Source of the DNA: Halobacillus litoralis
Lineage (GTDB): Bacteria > Bacillota > Bacilli > Bacillales > Halobacillaceae
Length of the DNA stretch: 64,000 bases
Assembly: GCF_004101865.1 (NCBI RefSeq)
Contig: NZ_CP026118.1
Location: 2,497,001 to 2,561,000 of the forward strand
Direction of reading: 5' to 3'
Shown here: positions 27,873 to 37,020 of the stretch, one piece after another
Position numbering within the stretch: the first letter of the stretch is position 1
Layout of the letters: every line of letters starts with the position of its first letter
Notes under the pieces: generated by a model
What the model saw: the letters and a program-made list of their open reading frames with translations, nothing else
Databases searched by the model: none
Told to the model about the DNA's origin: nothing
Translations under genes and position numbers: made by a program

Positions 27873-28798
27873 ATGATAAGATCGCTGAGTTGATCAAAGC
27901 GTACGAAAAACAAGTCTTAGGACAAAAAGAGAATGTACGCCTGATGCTTTCTTCTATTTTAGTAGGAGGGCACGTGCTTTTAGAAGGTGTCCCTGGAACC
28001 GGTAAAACACAAATGGTACGAACATTGGCAGGTCTTCTCGGAGGAGAATTCAAGAGGATCCAGTTCACTCCGGATCTACTGCCGAGTGATATTACGGGAA
28101 GTATGATCTACAACATGAAATCCGGAAGTTTTGAGACGCTGAAAGGACCTGTTTTTACAAATGTACTGCTGGCAGATGAAATCAACCGGACCCCCGCAAA
28201 AACCCAAGCCGCATTACTTGAGGCTATGGAAGAAAAGCAACTGACCATCCAGGGAGATACCTATACTCTGCCTGATCCTTTTTTTGTTGTTGCTACTCAA
28301 AACCCGGTGGAATTCGAAGGTACCTATCCTTTACCCGAAGCTCAGCAAGACCGTTTTTTGTTCAAGCTTCATATTGATTTTCCGAAATTTGAAGAAGAAG
28401 TGGACGTTCTGAAACAAACGCTAGCACGAAAGGAAGAACGAAAGGATTCAAATCCTTCCTTGGATATGGATACATTTTTGCAAATCAGCCGGGAAATCTC
28501 TCAAACTACGATTCAAGATGAAGTGTATGAGTACATCATGACGATCGTCCGAAAAACACGTGAAACAGAGGCGGTTCAACATGGAGCCAGCACTAGAGCC
28601 GGGATTGCCATGGCGAAAGCTGCGAAAGCCTGGGCTTATTTGGATTCAAGGAATTATGTTACACCAGATGATGTGAAGGCTGTTGCGATGCCAGCTCTTC
28701 GTCACCGGATATTATTATCGCCACATATGGAACTGGAGGGAGCGACCCATGACCAAATCATTCAAGAGCTTGTGGGATCAGTTCCTGTTCCGAGATAA
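27869..28798 (+). CDS. MoxR-type AAA+ ATPase
   Basis: 309 residues. Walker A is LLEGVPGTGKTQMVRTL, Walker B LLADEINRTPAKTQAALLEAMEE, with sensor 1 in FFVVATQNPVEFEGTYPLPEAQQDRF and an arginine-bearing lid domain near the C-terminus (GASTRAGIAMAKAAKAWA). MoxR ATPases act as chaperones that remodel or insert metals into partners, often with VWA or DUF58 proteins. Its ATG lies within the last four bases of the DUF4350 gene, and its 3' end overlaps the DUF58 start by 50 bases. Confidence 0.95.
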   Translation: MNDKIAELIKAYEKQVLGQKENVRLMLSSILVGGHVLLEGVPGTGKTQMVRTLAGLLGGEFKRIQFTPDLLPSDITGSMIYNMKSGSFETLKGPVFTNVLLADEINRTPAKTQAALLEAMEEKQLTIQGDTYTLPDPFFVVATQNPVEFEGTYPLPEAQQDRFLFKLHIDFPKFEEEVDVLKQTLARKEERKDSNPSLDMDTFLQISREISQTTIQDEVYEYIMTIVRKTRETEAVQHGASTRAGIAMAKAAKAWAYLDSRNYVTPDDVKAVAMPALRHRILLSPHMELEGATHDQIIQELVGSVPVPR

Positions 28799-30107
28799 AG
28801 GGATTGTCCCCACCTTTCGTTTTGTGCTTCTTATCCTCGCCTTATCGCTTGTACTCGTGGTGCTCACCTGGTTTGGGGCTTCATGGGCTTTCATATTGGC
28901 GGTGAACACCTCTGTGCTCTTATTGAGCCTGCTCGACTTATCATTTTCTCCGAAAAGGAAGCACCTTTCCATTGAAAGGATCATCGATGAAGAACTGGAA
29001 AGAGGAGTACATAATGAAGCAGAGGTTACCATTCACAACCAATCCGCATTTAGGATTACGGTCAAGGTGATCGATCACTTTCCGATGACGTTCGATCGAC
29101 CTTTTCCTCTGAAATCGAAAGTATCAGGAAAGCAAAAGGTTTCACTGGGTTATTCCTTTGTTGCTCACCAACGCGGGGATTACACCTTGCCTTCCTTGCA
29201 TGTAAGGTACAAATCGTGGCTCGGGATTTGGGAAAAGCAAATGAAGGTCAAGGTGGAATCACATGTGCGGGTGATCCCTGATTTGACCGAAAGCCGCCAA
29301 TTTTTAAAAGATGCCCAGCGTTTTCTTCTTTACGAAGGAACCAGACTGAAGAAACGGCGGGCGGGGGCAGGAGAATTCACTCAAATCCGCCCTTATGTCG
29401 TCGGGGACGATGTAAGAAAGATCAATTGGCGTCAAACGGCGAAGGTACAAGAGCTGATGACGAATGAATACGAACCTGAACAAGGAAAATTCATGACCAT
29501 CCTCATTGACTGCGGCCGTATGATGGGGGTGGAATTGGATGAACATAACAGACTGGAACGTGCGTTGGAAGCAGCTATTACAGTGGCGACAGCAGCCTTG
29601 AAGCGTGGGGATTATGTGGCAGTGATCGCGTTCTCAAAGGAAGTGCATGTCTATGTACCTCCAGGAAAAGGGATGCCACATTTACAAACAATCCTCAAAG
29701 AAATTTACTACATTCAAGTAGAGGGGTATGAATCAAACTATACCGCTGTTTTTCAACACCTCCAAATGGTGCAGAGCCGTCGGAGTCTGCTCCTTTTATT
29801 CAGCGATGTAAGTACATTTTTATACGAGGAAGCGGCTTTGCACTATCTGCAGCGTTTACGGAAAGAACACCTGTTTCTCATGATTGGAATTGAGGACCGG
29901 GTGGTTGATGATGTGACGAAATCAACGCCGGAAGATTTGATGACGACAATGGTGAAAAGCATGGCACAAAAACACATCCTGGATAAGGTGAGAGAGTTGA
30001 AGAGGTGGGAACGACAAGGTCTGCAGATGATTGAGGCACCCGAAGAGCATCTCGCTACCACCGCTGTCTCCCAGTATATCCATATCATGAATCGCGGGCT
30101 GCTATAG
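28749..30107 (+). CDS. DUF58 (VWA-like) domain protein
   Basis: 452 residues from the ATG at 28749, served by GGAGGG; longer frames upstream lie inside moxR. Two N-terminal helices (about 15-55) anchor it; the DUF58 core follows with FTQIRPYVVGDDVRKINWRQTAK and a VWA-like fold (TILIDCGRMMGVELDEHN, YVAVIAFSKEVHVYVPPGKG, SLLLLFSDVSTFLYEE). The GDD..INW block is diagnostic. It probably receives the MoxR ATPase activity. The usual transglutaminase gene does not follow; instead a SpoIIM gene converges and overlaps by 23 bases. Confidence 0.9.
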   Translation: MTKSFKSLWDQFLFRDKGIVPTFRFVLLILALSLVLVVLTWFGASWAFILAVNTSVLLLSLLDLSFSPKRKHLSIERIIDEELERGVHNEAEVTIHNQSAFRITVKVIDHFPMTFDRPFPLKSKVSGKQKVSLGYSFVAHQRGDYTLPSLHVRYKSWLGIWEKQMKVKVESHVRVIPDLTESRQFLKDAQRFLLYEGTRLKKRRAGAGEFTQIRPYVVGDDVRKINWRQTAKVQELMTNEYEPEQGKFMTILIDCGRMMGVELDEHNRLERALEAAITVATAALKRGDYVAVIAFSKEVHVYVPPGKGMPHLQTILKEIYYIQVEGYESNYTAVFQHLQMVQSRRSLLLLFSDVSTFLYEEAALHYLQRLRKEHLFLMIGIEDRVVDDVTKSTPEDLMTTMVKSMAQKHILDKVRELKRWERQGLQMIEAPEEHLATTAVSQYIHIMNRGLL

Positions 30108-31065
30108 CAGGTGGTTGATTTGCATATCTTTTACCAACGATGATGTATGCGGCTAAGCCGATGACCGTAATAACAGCAAAGCCATATTTTGCTTCCAGAG
30201 AAATATCGGCAGGGGTGATGAAGCCTTCAACAATACCTGCAATAATGAAAAGTGGGAGCGTTCCGAGTAGAAGTAGCACGGATCTGTAAGCATAGGTTTT
30301 CAACTGGTAAGCTCGCGTGCGCTCCCCTGGCACCCAGAGCTTATATCCCATCAATAATCCAGCCCCGCCTGCGATGAAAATCGCGGTAAGCTCGATGATG
30401 CCATGAGGAACGATATAGGCCCAGAAATCATAAGTCTTGCCATGATGCATGAACAAAGCAGCAATGGATCCTACAATGATGCCATTATAAATTAATAGAT
30501 AAACAGTGAGGAGTCCGAATGTGATTCCACCAGCGAAGGCTAGAAAAGCGACTTGCATGTTGTTCGTCATGATCTCAGCAGACATGATAGGTGAGTTGAC
30601 GGCACCATCCTGACTGCCGATACGCTCCGGGTCAATCGATTGAGCCATCGCTTCAGGCAATATGGCATAAATGTTCATCGGGTCTTGCAGGACGGATAAA
30701 TAGGCGGCAAGCCCACCGCCGCAAAAGAGCAGCATGCTGATGAGCACAAACTTCCATTGTTCACTCAGCAGAAAAATAAAAGTACCGCCAAAGAGCTGTT
30801 TGAGCTGTTTCCAATTCGATGAACGTTCCTGGTAAAAAATGTTATGGGCTTTTGCTACAAGATCATTCAAGTAACCCGTCGTCTCTTCTTCTGGAAAGTA
30901 CGTCTGGCTGTAAGAGAGGTGCTGGGTCACTTTTTGGTAGATTCGTTGAAACTCATCCACATGTTTTGCAGCTAATCGGGTTTGGTTTTTATGTAATAGT
31001 TGAATCAATTCTTCTAGACGTTTCCAATCCTTTCGGTGCCGTTGCACAAAAGATCGATAATTCAT
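30085..31065 (-). CDS. SpoIIM-like (DUF95) membrane protein
   Basis: 326 residues. The soluble N-terminal helix bundle (FVQRHRKDWKRLEELIQLL) leads to about five or six transmembrane segments; FAGGITFGLLTVYLLIYNGIIVGSIAALF and HGIIELTAIFIAGGAGLLMGYKL are typical for the Stage II sporulation protein M superfamily. This is a stand-alone family member that usually travels with RDD, MoxR and DUF58 genes, not the SpoIIM engulfment protein itself. Its last 23 bases overlap DUF58 tail-to-tail; upstream it diverges from the RDD gene with 93 bases between. Confidence 0.87.
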   Translation of the reverse strand: MNYRSFVQRHRKDWKRLEELIQLLHKNQTRLAAKHVDEFQRIYQKVTQHLSYSQTYFPEEETTGYLNDLVAKAHNIFYQERSSNWKQLKQLFGGTFIFLLSEQWKFVLISMLLFCGGGLAAYLSVLQDPMNIYAILPEAMAQSIDPERIGSQDGAVNSPIMSAEIMTNNMQVAFLAFAGGITFGLLTVYLLIYNGIIVGSIAALFMHHGKTYDFWAYIVPHGIIELTAIFIAGGAGLLMGYKLWVPGERTRAYQLKTYAYRSVLLLLGTLPLFIIAGIVEGFITPADISLEAKYGFAVITVIGLAAYIIVGKRYANQPPAIAARDS

Positions 31066-31158
31066 CGTTTCACCTACAATACGGGAATTTTTTACATTCT
31101 AATCCTATTATAAGAAACAGTCGTTAAGATTGGAACCCTTAATGAAAGGCGGGGGCTT

Positions 31159-31959
31159 ATGCAAGAAACGTTGAAAGTGAAAACACCTGAACATGTAACA
31201 TTGAATTTTAAATTAGCAGGCCTGGGTAGTCGGGGAGCAGCCCAAATCGCCGATACGTTGATCATCTCCCTCATGTATGCAGGAATGATCGCCGCCATCA
31301 TTTTTTCGGAAACACAATTGGATCGCTTACTTTTTGAAGGTAGAAACATGTTGATCGCACTCTTGCTAGTGATCATCTTCGTCATCAACTGGGGATACTT
31401 CTTCTTATTCGAATGGTTCACAGGAGGAAAAACTCCTGGAAAAATGCTGCTCGGGCTCAGGGTAGTCAAAGAGGATGGAGGGAAAGCGACAGCCCTCTCG
31501 ATATTGATCAGGAGTTTACTGCGAATCATCGATATGCTCCCTTTTTATTATTTGGTAGGGATGTTGATGATCTTCTTTCACCCGAATCATAAACGGTTAG
31601 GAGACATCGTAGCAGGAACCATCGTTGTTCATGAAAGAAAGAAAGGCCGTTCCCTGAAAAAAGAAAGCCTTGTCGATAAAGAAATGAAAAGGCGTGGATT
31701 AACTGCTGACTATGTTCAGATAGGTGAATGGGAGCGACAGCGGATAACAAAGGATGACTGGCTCCTGCTTAAGACCTTCGTTGAACGGCATCCCACACTC
31801 AACTATGAAAAGCAAAGAGAGATGGCGAGAGAAGTGGCGGGTATTCTTTTCCCAAAACTTGGGCTCGATGATGGTACAGGCAATACGCTGGAAATGGAGA
31901 ATCGGCTTTTCGCAAGTTACCTTATATTACGGGACGATTGGGAATTCGGTTTTCGTTGA
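31159..31959 (+). CDS. RDD family membrane protein
   Basis: 266 residues. The RDD domain occupies about 15-165: GLGSRGAAQIADTLIISL, a central WFTGGKTPGKMLLGLRVV motif, LIRSLLRIIDMLPFYYLVGML and HKRLGDIVAGTIVV. The arginine-aspartate-aspartate pattern of the first helix is changed (SRGAAQIADT), as in several Bacillus versions. A soluble C-terminal region of about 100 residues (KKESLVDKEMKRRG...) follows, with no family I recognise. AAAGGCGGGGG upstream. Divergent from spoIIM-like gene, so they probably share a promoter region. Confidence 0.85.
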   Translation: MQETLKVKTPEHVTLNFKLAGLGSRGAAQIADTLIISLMYAGMIAAIIFSETQLDRLLFEGRNMLIALLLVIIFVINWGYFFLFEWFTGGKTPGKMLLGLRVVKEDGGKATALSILIRSLLRIIDMLPFYYLVGMLMIFFHPNHKRLGDIVAGTIVVHERKKGRSLKKESLVDKEMKRRGLTADYVQIGEWERQRITKDDWLLLKTFVERHPTLNYEKQREMAREVAGILFPKLGLDDGTGNTLEMENRLFASYLILRDDWEFGFR

Positions 31960-31964
31960 TGATC

Positions 31965-32006
31965 AAAGCTCGTTTTCCTTTTATTTTATGGGAAGCGGGC
32001 TTTTTT
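31965..32006 (+). terminator. Terminator of the RDD gene
   Basis: AAAGCTCGTTTTCC (31965-31978) pairs with GGGAAGCGGGCTTT (31990-32003) with G-T pairs, followed by TTT. No gene in 32007-32216. Confidence 0.8.
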
Positions 32007-32216
32007 CCTTATTCTACATTGATTTCCAGTCTAGAAAACTGACTGTTTGAAACTAAATTAGATTAATGTCGTATGTGTATTGTAATGAGAATGAGGAGTT
32101 GTATGAAATTCTAATAGGGAAGTGCTGACTCGCCTAATGAGCAATGTAAATCAAACGAAGCTGTTAAAGATGCTGTAGCCTGTAAATGAAATATCGAAGA
32201 ATGAAAGGGAGAAAAA

Positions 32217-32441
32217 ATGAAGAATCTTGCCCATTCCGAATGGAGATTAAGTGTGATGGCTCTAGCGGCACTTATCGGGAATTTTATTGCGATTTTTGTC
32301 GTCCTGCGTGAACTGAACCTAACATATGTGATAGGTTGTCTGGTCGTTTTTGCATTAGTGGTGTGTGGAAATGCGATATACGTGCGCTATAAGAGAAAGA
32401 AAAACAACGCGGCGGAAAACAAGAATCAAGAGCACGGATAG
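32217..32441 (+). CDS. 74-residue membrane protein of unknown function
   Basis: Two transmembrane helices (about 10-31 and 36-55) and a basic, Asn/Glu-rich cytosolic tail YKRKKNNAAENKNQEHG. AAAGGGAGAAAAA gives a reasonable ribosome site. No recognised family. The base composition drops to AT-rich from here to 34.8 kb, suggesting acquired or accessory DNA. Confidence 0.55.
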   Translation: MKNLAHSEWRLSVMALAALIGNFIAIFVVLRELNLTYVIGCLVVFALVVCGNAIYVRYKRKKNNAAENKNQEHG

Positions 32442-32579
32442 GGCAGCACCAATCAGAAACAGCGCAAAAACTTGATGGGATTGGTTATTCATATGAATTA
32501 GCTTACCGTTATTTTACCTCGGAAATCTGGTCGATTAATAAACTACTGCAAAAATAAACGAACAAAAGGGAGTTTTCAT

Positions 32580-33338
32580 ATGCGTATTGCTTTTATTTCA
32601 GATATGCACGGCAATGCTGTAGCTTTTGAAGAGGTAGTAAAGGATCTTGAAGATCAATCCCCTGATGCGGTTGTGTGTCTGGGAGATATCGTCATGAAAG
32701 GTCCTCAACCAAAGGAATGTATGAATCTTTTAAATTCATTAAAACCTATTTCGGTGATTAGGGGAAACCATGAACATCTGTATACTAGATACCAGAAAGG
32801 AAGTAATCCTAATTCATTTAAAGACATTCTTACATCTGAATCGATCAAATACGATCAACAATATTTGTCCATAAAAGAACAGGAGTGGCTCTCTAATCTT
32901 CCTGAAAATGAGACCCTTACGTTTTCGGATAGAAAAATTGATATTTTCCATGCATCACCAAAATCATTAAATGAAGTGATCTTTCCTTGGGCGCCTATTG
33001 AAGATGTAGACAAATTATATCTAGAATCTACATCAGATTTCAGTTTTTATGGTCATGTTCATCATGCTTTTGTCAGGAATTCGACTTATAGGACGATCGT
33101 TAATGCGGGGAGTATTGGATTACCTTTTGATAAGGATAACAGAGCATCCTACGCGATTTTAGATATTGGTACTAAAGGTAGTTCTGTTCAACTAAGAAGA
33201 GTTCAGTACAATGTTGAGAAGGCCATTAACATTGCTTATGATCGAAAGATGCCATTTGCGCATATGTTTGAGTATGCATTGCGGAAAGCGGAATATCCCT
33301 ACATAGAACAATTATTCAGTTCAGCAACTGATCAGTAG
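32580..33338 (+). CDS. Calcineurin-like metallophosphoesterase
   Basis: 252 residues. The full metal-binding signature is present: ISDMHGNAVAFEEV (D-x-H), VCLGDIVMKGPQP (GD), VIRGNHEHL (GNHE) and FYGHVHHAFVRN (GHxH), in the YfcE/apaH-like arrangement. A C-terminal helix completes the fold. Substrate unknown: such enzymes act as phosphodiesterases or diadenosine-tetraphosphate/protein phosphatases. Ribosome site AAAAGGGAG. Stand-alone gene in an AT-rich accessory region. Confidence 0.88.
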   Translation: MRIAFISDMHGNAVAFEEVVKDLEDQSPDAVVCLGDIVMKGPQPKECMNLLNSLKPISVIRGNHEHLYTRYQKGSNPNSFKDILTSESIKYDQQYLSIKEQEWLSNLPENETLTFSDRKIDIFHASPKSLNEVIFPWAPIEDVDKLYLESTSDFSFYGHVHHAFVRNSTYRTIVNAGSIGLPFDKDNRASYAILDIGTKGSSVQLRRVQYNVEKAINIAYDRKMPFAHMFEYALRKAEYPYIEQLFSSATDQ

Positions 33339-33452
33339 AGTTCTCGCTAAGAAAAATTGTCAGCTTTATTGTAGAAGTAATGAGTAACCAAAACACAATT
33401 GGCTGATTTGTTGTTGTTACGCTCAAAAGAATCTGAAAGTAAGGGGTAATAA

Positions 33453-33833
33453 GTGAAAAATATTATTTCGGTAACCTTAATATTGCATATAGTATTCTGG
33501 GCAGGAACCATACTTGCGGGATTTATTATCTATAAGGGTATAGGTACTTCGCTTTCTTTTAAATTTATTATTGGATATGTGATTTATCTTCTTCTCTATG
33601 TAATGTTCTCCATATATCTAGTGATGATGAAAACAAAAAAGTTAAATTGGATTCAATTTAGAAGAAGGCTTTTTATGTTTATTGCATGGTTTATTTCTTT
33701 AAGTGCTGCCCATTATCTTATTGAATATTTTTTCAGTGACTCGGAGATAGTTTTGTGGGATTTCGCTATTCCTTTAGGTTTATCCCTTGGATTGGCTTTT
33801 TCTGATTTAATGACTTTACAAAAGAAAGGCTGA
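33453..33833 (+). CDS. 126-residue four-helix membrane protein of unknown function
   Basis: GTG start after AAGGGGTAA. Four hydrophobic helices at about 5-25, 37-60, 75-95 and 103-120, with positive residues KTKKLNWIQFRRR between helices two and three. No family recognised. High AT content as with its neighbours. No clear operon partner. Confidence 0.55.
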   Translation: MKNIISVTLILHIVFWAGTILAGFIIYKGIGTSLSFKFIIGYVIYLLLYVMFSIYLVMMKTKKLNWIQFRRRLFMFIAWFISLSAAHYLIEYFFSDSEIVLWDFAIPLGLSLGLAFSDLMTLQKKG

Positions 33834-33946
33834 AGCATTATGCCTTTTGATCTTCCGCTAACAAGGGTAAGTTAGTGGAAGTCTGCGCAATGTCTATCGT
33901 TTATAGTGCAATCGGTCGGTAGAGTTCAATAAAGGAGGTAAGAAAA

Positions 33947-34804
33947 ATAACCCATATTACTTATGATTATCATGCTGAGAAAATTGGTCAAGGTGTGCCT
34001 GCAATATTTCTACCTGCTGGTGGTTTCACTGGAAATGAAGGACTTAATATAGCGGAATTCTTAAGCGGTGATTTTGAAACCCATCTGATTGATTTGCCTG
34101 GTTTAGGAAATAGCAAAGGTATTGATGGGAAAATCACTTCAGTGCATCTAGCAAACTGGGTAAAAGAGTATATGGAACAAAATCATATAGAAAAGGCTGA
34201 TTTAATAGGCCATTCCTTAGGTGGGGCTATATTATTATCCTTTGCAGTTCATTACCCTGACAAAGTGAATAAACTGGTTTTGCTAGACCAGGGACACAAA
34301 CCATTTCCTAGAATCCCGAAGTCAGAATTCGGACCATTCGCTTATATATTTCCGCTAATAAATGTATGTGTAAAGATATTCAGAAAACCTTGTTTGAATA
34401 AATTGGCGCCTTTATTTCTTCAGAGTAATGAACAGGAAATAGACTTTGAAGGTGATGTGAAGCGCTTTTGTGAACGTATGGGTATTGAAGAAAATGAATA
34501 TGTCCGGATGGCAATAAAACACCCAGCTGAATTCTCTGTGGAAGGTTTAAATCTAATGTTTGGGTACTATAATCTTAATCTTCCTAAACTATTAAAATCG
34601 ATAAAGGTTCCAACTTATTTAATCTATGGAACATTTGAAAATATCAATGAAAAAGAGCACAGACATACTGAGCACTACATACAAAAATTAAAGAGACATA
34701 GTCTTCCAATAACATATCATCAAGTAAATGGCGGTCATTATGTCCATTGGAATAAAGAATTTTCATTGTGCGATTTGAAAGAGTTCTTAACAAATACTTC
34801 TTAA
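33947..34804 (+). CDS. Alpha/beta hydrolase with an apparent AUA start codon
   Basis: An alpha/beta-hydrolase-fold enzyme, 285 residues if it begins at 33947. The nucleophile elbow is GHSLGGA, the oxyanion region IFLPAGGFTG, and the late catalytic His lies in NGGHYVHW; THLIDLPGLGNSKGID is the usual strand 4 region. An ideal ribosome site AGGAGG (33933-33938) is eight bases before an in-frame ATA, and the residues after it (THITYDYHAEKIGQG) look like a genuine hydrolase N-terminus. The first standard in-frame start is GTG at 33995, without a ribosome site and missing the first strand. Either AUA is used, the start was mutated, or there is a base error. Confidence 0.75.
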   Translation: MTHITYDYHAEKIGQGVPAIFLPAGGFTGNEGLNIAEFLSGDFETHLIDLPGLGNSKGIDGKITSVHLANWVKEYMEQNHIEKADLIGHSLGGAILLSFAVHYPDKVNKLVLLDQGHKPFPRIPKSEFGPFAYIFPLINVCVKIFRKPCLNKLAPLFLQSNEQEIDFEGDVKRFCERMGIEENEYVRMAIKHPAEFSVEGLNLMFGYYNLNLPKLLKSIKVPTYLIYGTFENINEKEHRHTEHYIQKLKRHSLPITYHQVNGGHYVHWNKEFSLCDLKEFLTNTS

Positions 34805-35048
34805 GATAACAGGTATTGAAAATATTTCGATTTTGAGTCAAGTCTTGGAAGTCTTCAATGGAAATGATATTAAATGCAATGAGCCCTTCATTAACGGTTA
34901 CTGGTTGTTACTTTCAATCGGCTTTGACTATTTATATATCGTTCCTTACCCAAGATTTTCAGTCATAGACTGAACCTTGGTTGAATCGTTTACTTGGGCA
35001 GCTAAAAGGGAAAACTTTTATAGTTATTATAGACCAAGGAGGCCAATC

Positions 35049-36374
35049 ATGGAGACAATGGAAGAACTGAAAAAACGATTACGGAAAATGACTATAAAAG
35101 AGATCTTCGACCATTACGAAGGAGAAATACTCGGACTTGACCATCACAAACGTTTCATTAAATACAATAAAATGTTGAAGAACCCATTCCAATTTTTCAG
35201 GGGAAGCGCATATCTGTTCTATTACGATGTTTCCAGGATGCCGATTTCCTATCATACACCTGAAGATAAACCGACGTGGATTCAGGGGGACTTGCATTTC
35301 GATAATTTCGGAGGTTTACAAAACGAACAAGGCGAGATGGTGTTCGACTCGAACGACTTTGATGAAGGCTATCTAGGTTCTTACCTGTACGATGTGTACC
35401 GTATGACAACGTCGATCGGGCTGTACGCGGAGCAGCTCGAATACGGAGAAGAGGACCAGGAAGCTTTTATTGACACTTATTTACGTGCCTATCATCATCA
35501 GCTTGAGGAATTCGTAGAGCGCGGCGGGGATCCCTCCACCCTTTTGTTTAAGAAAGACAATACGGGCGGACCGGTGGCAAACACACTGGGAAACCTCGAA
35601 AACCGGGAAGTGACAGAAAAGTTGAATCAGATGACTAAGGTAGAGGATGGAGAGCGGCACTTTAAAATAGAAGGGCAGCTCGAGCGGTTATCCGAGGAGG
35701 AAAGGCAAGGACTTGAAGAAGCCTGGCCGAAGTATATCCAGTCATTAAACGAAAATAAAGACTCATCAGGAGATTACTTTGCTATTAAGGATGCTGTGAA
35801 GCTGGAGGGCGCCGGGACTGGATCCATTGGACTGATGCGTTTCTTCATTCTGGTGGAAGGACCTGGCGAGGGGCATACGGATGATGTGATCCTTGAGGCA
35901 AAGGAAGCCCGTTATCCAGCGACAGGGCATTACTTTTCTTATGATGACCTGTTTCAATCCGAAGAGGGTCTGCACCATGGCCGCCGGGTGATTCAGACTC
36001 AGAAGGCTATGCACTATCTGCAGGATCCTTATCTTGGCTTCTTTTCGATTGGCGATCATCACTTTTATGTGAGAGAGTCGACTGCTTTTGAAGAAGAGGT
36101 GGACCCGGAACAGCTGCTTGATAGAGACAGCATGCTTGCTACCGTGGAAACGATGGGGAAAGTAACAGCGAAAATTCACGCGCGGGCGGATTCCGATGTG
36201 GATGCTTCTCTTCCACATGAAAGTGAAGTCGAAATTCTGAAAGCGATCGGCAATCTGGACCGATTCGTGGACGATCTTACCCGGATGGGAATGTTCTATA
36301 AGCACCGGGTAGAGGAGGATTTTCAGTTGTTCACTGAATGGCTGGAAGAAGAGTTCCAAAAAAGGGAAGAGTAA
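35049..36374 (+). CDS. DUF2252 family protein (kinase-like fold)
   Basis: 441 residues from the ATG at 35049, which sits six bases after AAGGAGG; a longer frame to 34977 lacks a ribosome site. DUF2252 proteins have an aminoglycoside-phosphotransferase-like core: here [27 protein letters not shown] (catalytic-loop-like), [21 protein letters not shown] (metal-binding region) and [12 protein letters not shown]. No substrate is known. Base composition returns to the genome average. It ends in a terminator-like hairpin. Confidence 0.88.
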   Translation: METMEELKKRLRKMTIKEIFDHYEGEILGLDHHKRFIKYNKMLKNPFQFFRGSAYLFYYDVSRMPISYHTPEDKPTWIQGDLHFDNFGGLQNEQGEMVFDSNDFDEGYLGSYLYDVYRMTTSIGLYAEQLEYGEEDQEAFIDTYLRAYHHQLEEFVERGGDPSTLLFKKDNTGGPVANTLGNLENREVTEKLNQMTKVEDGERHFKIEGQLERLSEEERQGLEEAWPKYIQSLNENKDSSGDYFAIKDAVKLEGAGTGSIGLMRFFILVEGPGEGHTDDVILEAKEARYPATGHYFSYDDLFQSEEGLHHGRRVIQTQKAMHYLQDPYLGFFSIGDHHFYVRESTAFEEEVDPEQLLDRDSMLATVETMGKVTAKIHARADSDVDASLPHESEVEILKAIGNLDRFVDDLTRMGMFYKHRVEEDFQLFTEWLEEEFQKREE

Positions 36375-36377
36375 CAG

Positions 36378-36412
36378 AAGGAGGACGGTCCACTTCGGGC
36401 GGTCCTTTTTTA
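36378..36412 (+). terminator. Probable terminator after the DUF2252 gene
   Basis: GGAGGAC and GTCCTTTTTT bracket a GC-rich loop with further partial pairing (GGTCC / GGGCGG). The T run 36407-36412 supports termination. Confidence 0.65.
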
Positions 36413-36513
36413 TAAGGTCATCGTACGGCAGACTGGAGACAGAAATCAAAATTACTGTTGATGATATAATAGAAAAACAATTAATTAAAACACCTAACAA
36501 AGGAGGGTGTAAC

Positions 36514-36864
36514 ATGACCAAACATAGAATCTATACAATGAGTGTCGCAAGTGTCTATCCCCATTATGTTACGAAGGCGGAAAAAAAGGGGCGGACGAAA
36601 ACAGAAGTCGATGAAATCATCTGTTGGTTGACAGGATATACTCAGGAAGAGATGGAAGCACAATTGGAAAAACAGACAGACTTCGAGACCTTCTTTGCGG
36701 AATCTCCCCGAATGAATCCTTCGCGGAACATGATTAAAGGGGTGATCTGCGGTGTCCGGGTGGAAGATATTGAAGAACCAACAATGCAGGAAATTCGCTA
36801 CTTGGATAAGATGATCGATGAGTTAGCAAAGGGAAAAGCGATGGAGAAGATTTTACGTAAATAA
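36514..36864 (+). CDS. DUF2200 family protein
   Basis: 116 residues with a clear AGGAGGGTGT site. [40 protein letters not shown] and [28 protein letters not shown] match the DUF2200 family, a compact soluble protein of unknown function that is widespread. No operon partner. A hairpin follows downstream. Confidence 0.85.
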   Translation: MTKHRIYTMSVASVYPHYVTKAEKKGRTKTEVDEIICWLTGYTQEEMEAQLEKQTDFETFFAESPRMNPSRNMIKGVICGVRVEDIEEPTMQEIRYLDKMIDELAKGKAMEKILRK

Positions 36865-36873
36865 TATAATTTT

Positions 36874-36924
36874 GGACCTGACCCTCGGCTAAGCTGATGC
36901 TTTTAGTGCAGCAGGGGTCAGGCC
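36874..36924 (+). terminator. Stem-loop downstream of the DUF2200 gene
   Basis: CCTGACCC (36877-36884) pairs with GGGTCAGG (36915-36922) across a 30-base loop containing a second weak pairing. There is no T run, so this may be an mRNA-stabilising or repeat-type stem-loop instead of a terminator. Confidence 0.45.
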
Positions 36925-37020
36925 TTATTAAGCTTCATTGTATGATTAAGGTAAACTGAAAAGGTTTAATTAATCTATCTTACCTTAAAGGTGGACGGAA
37001 ATCCTTTCATTCTTTAGGGA

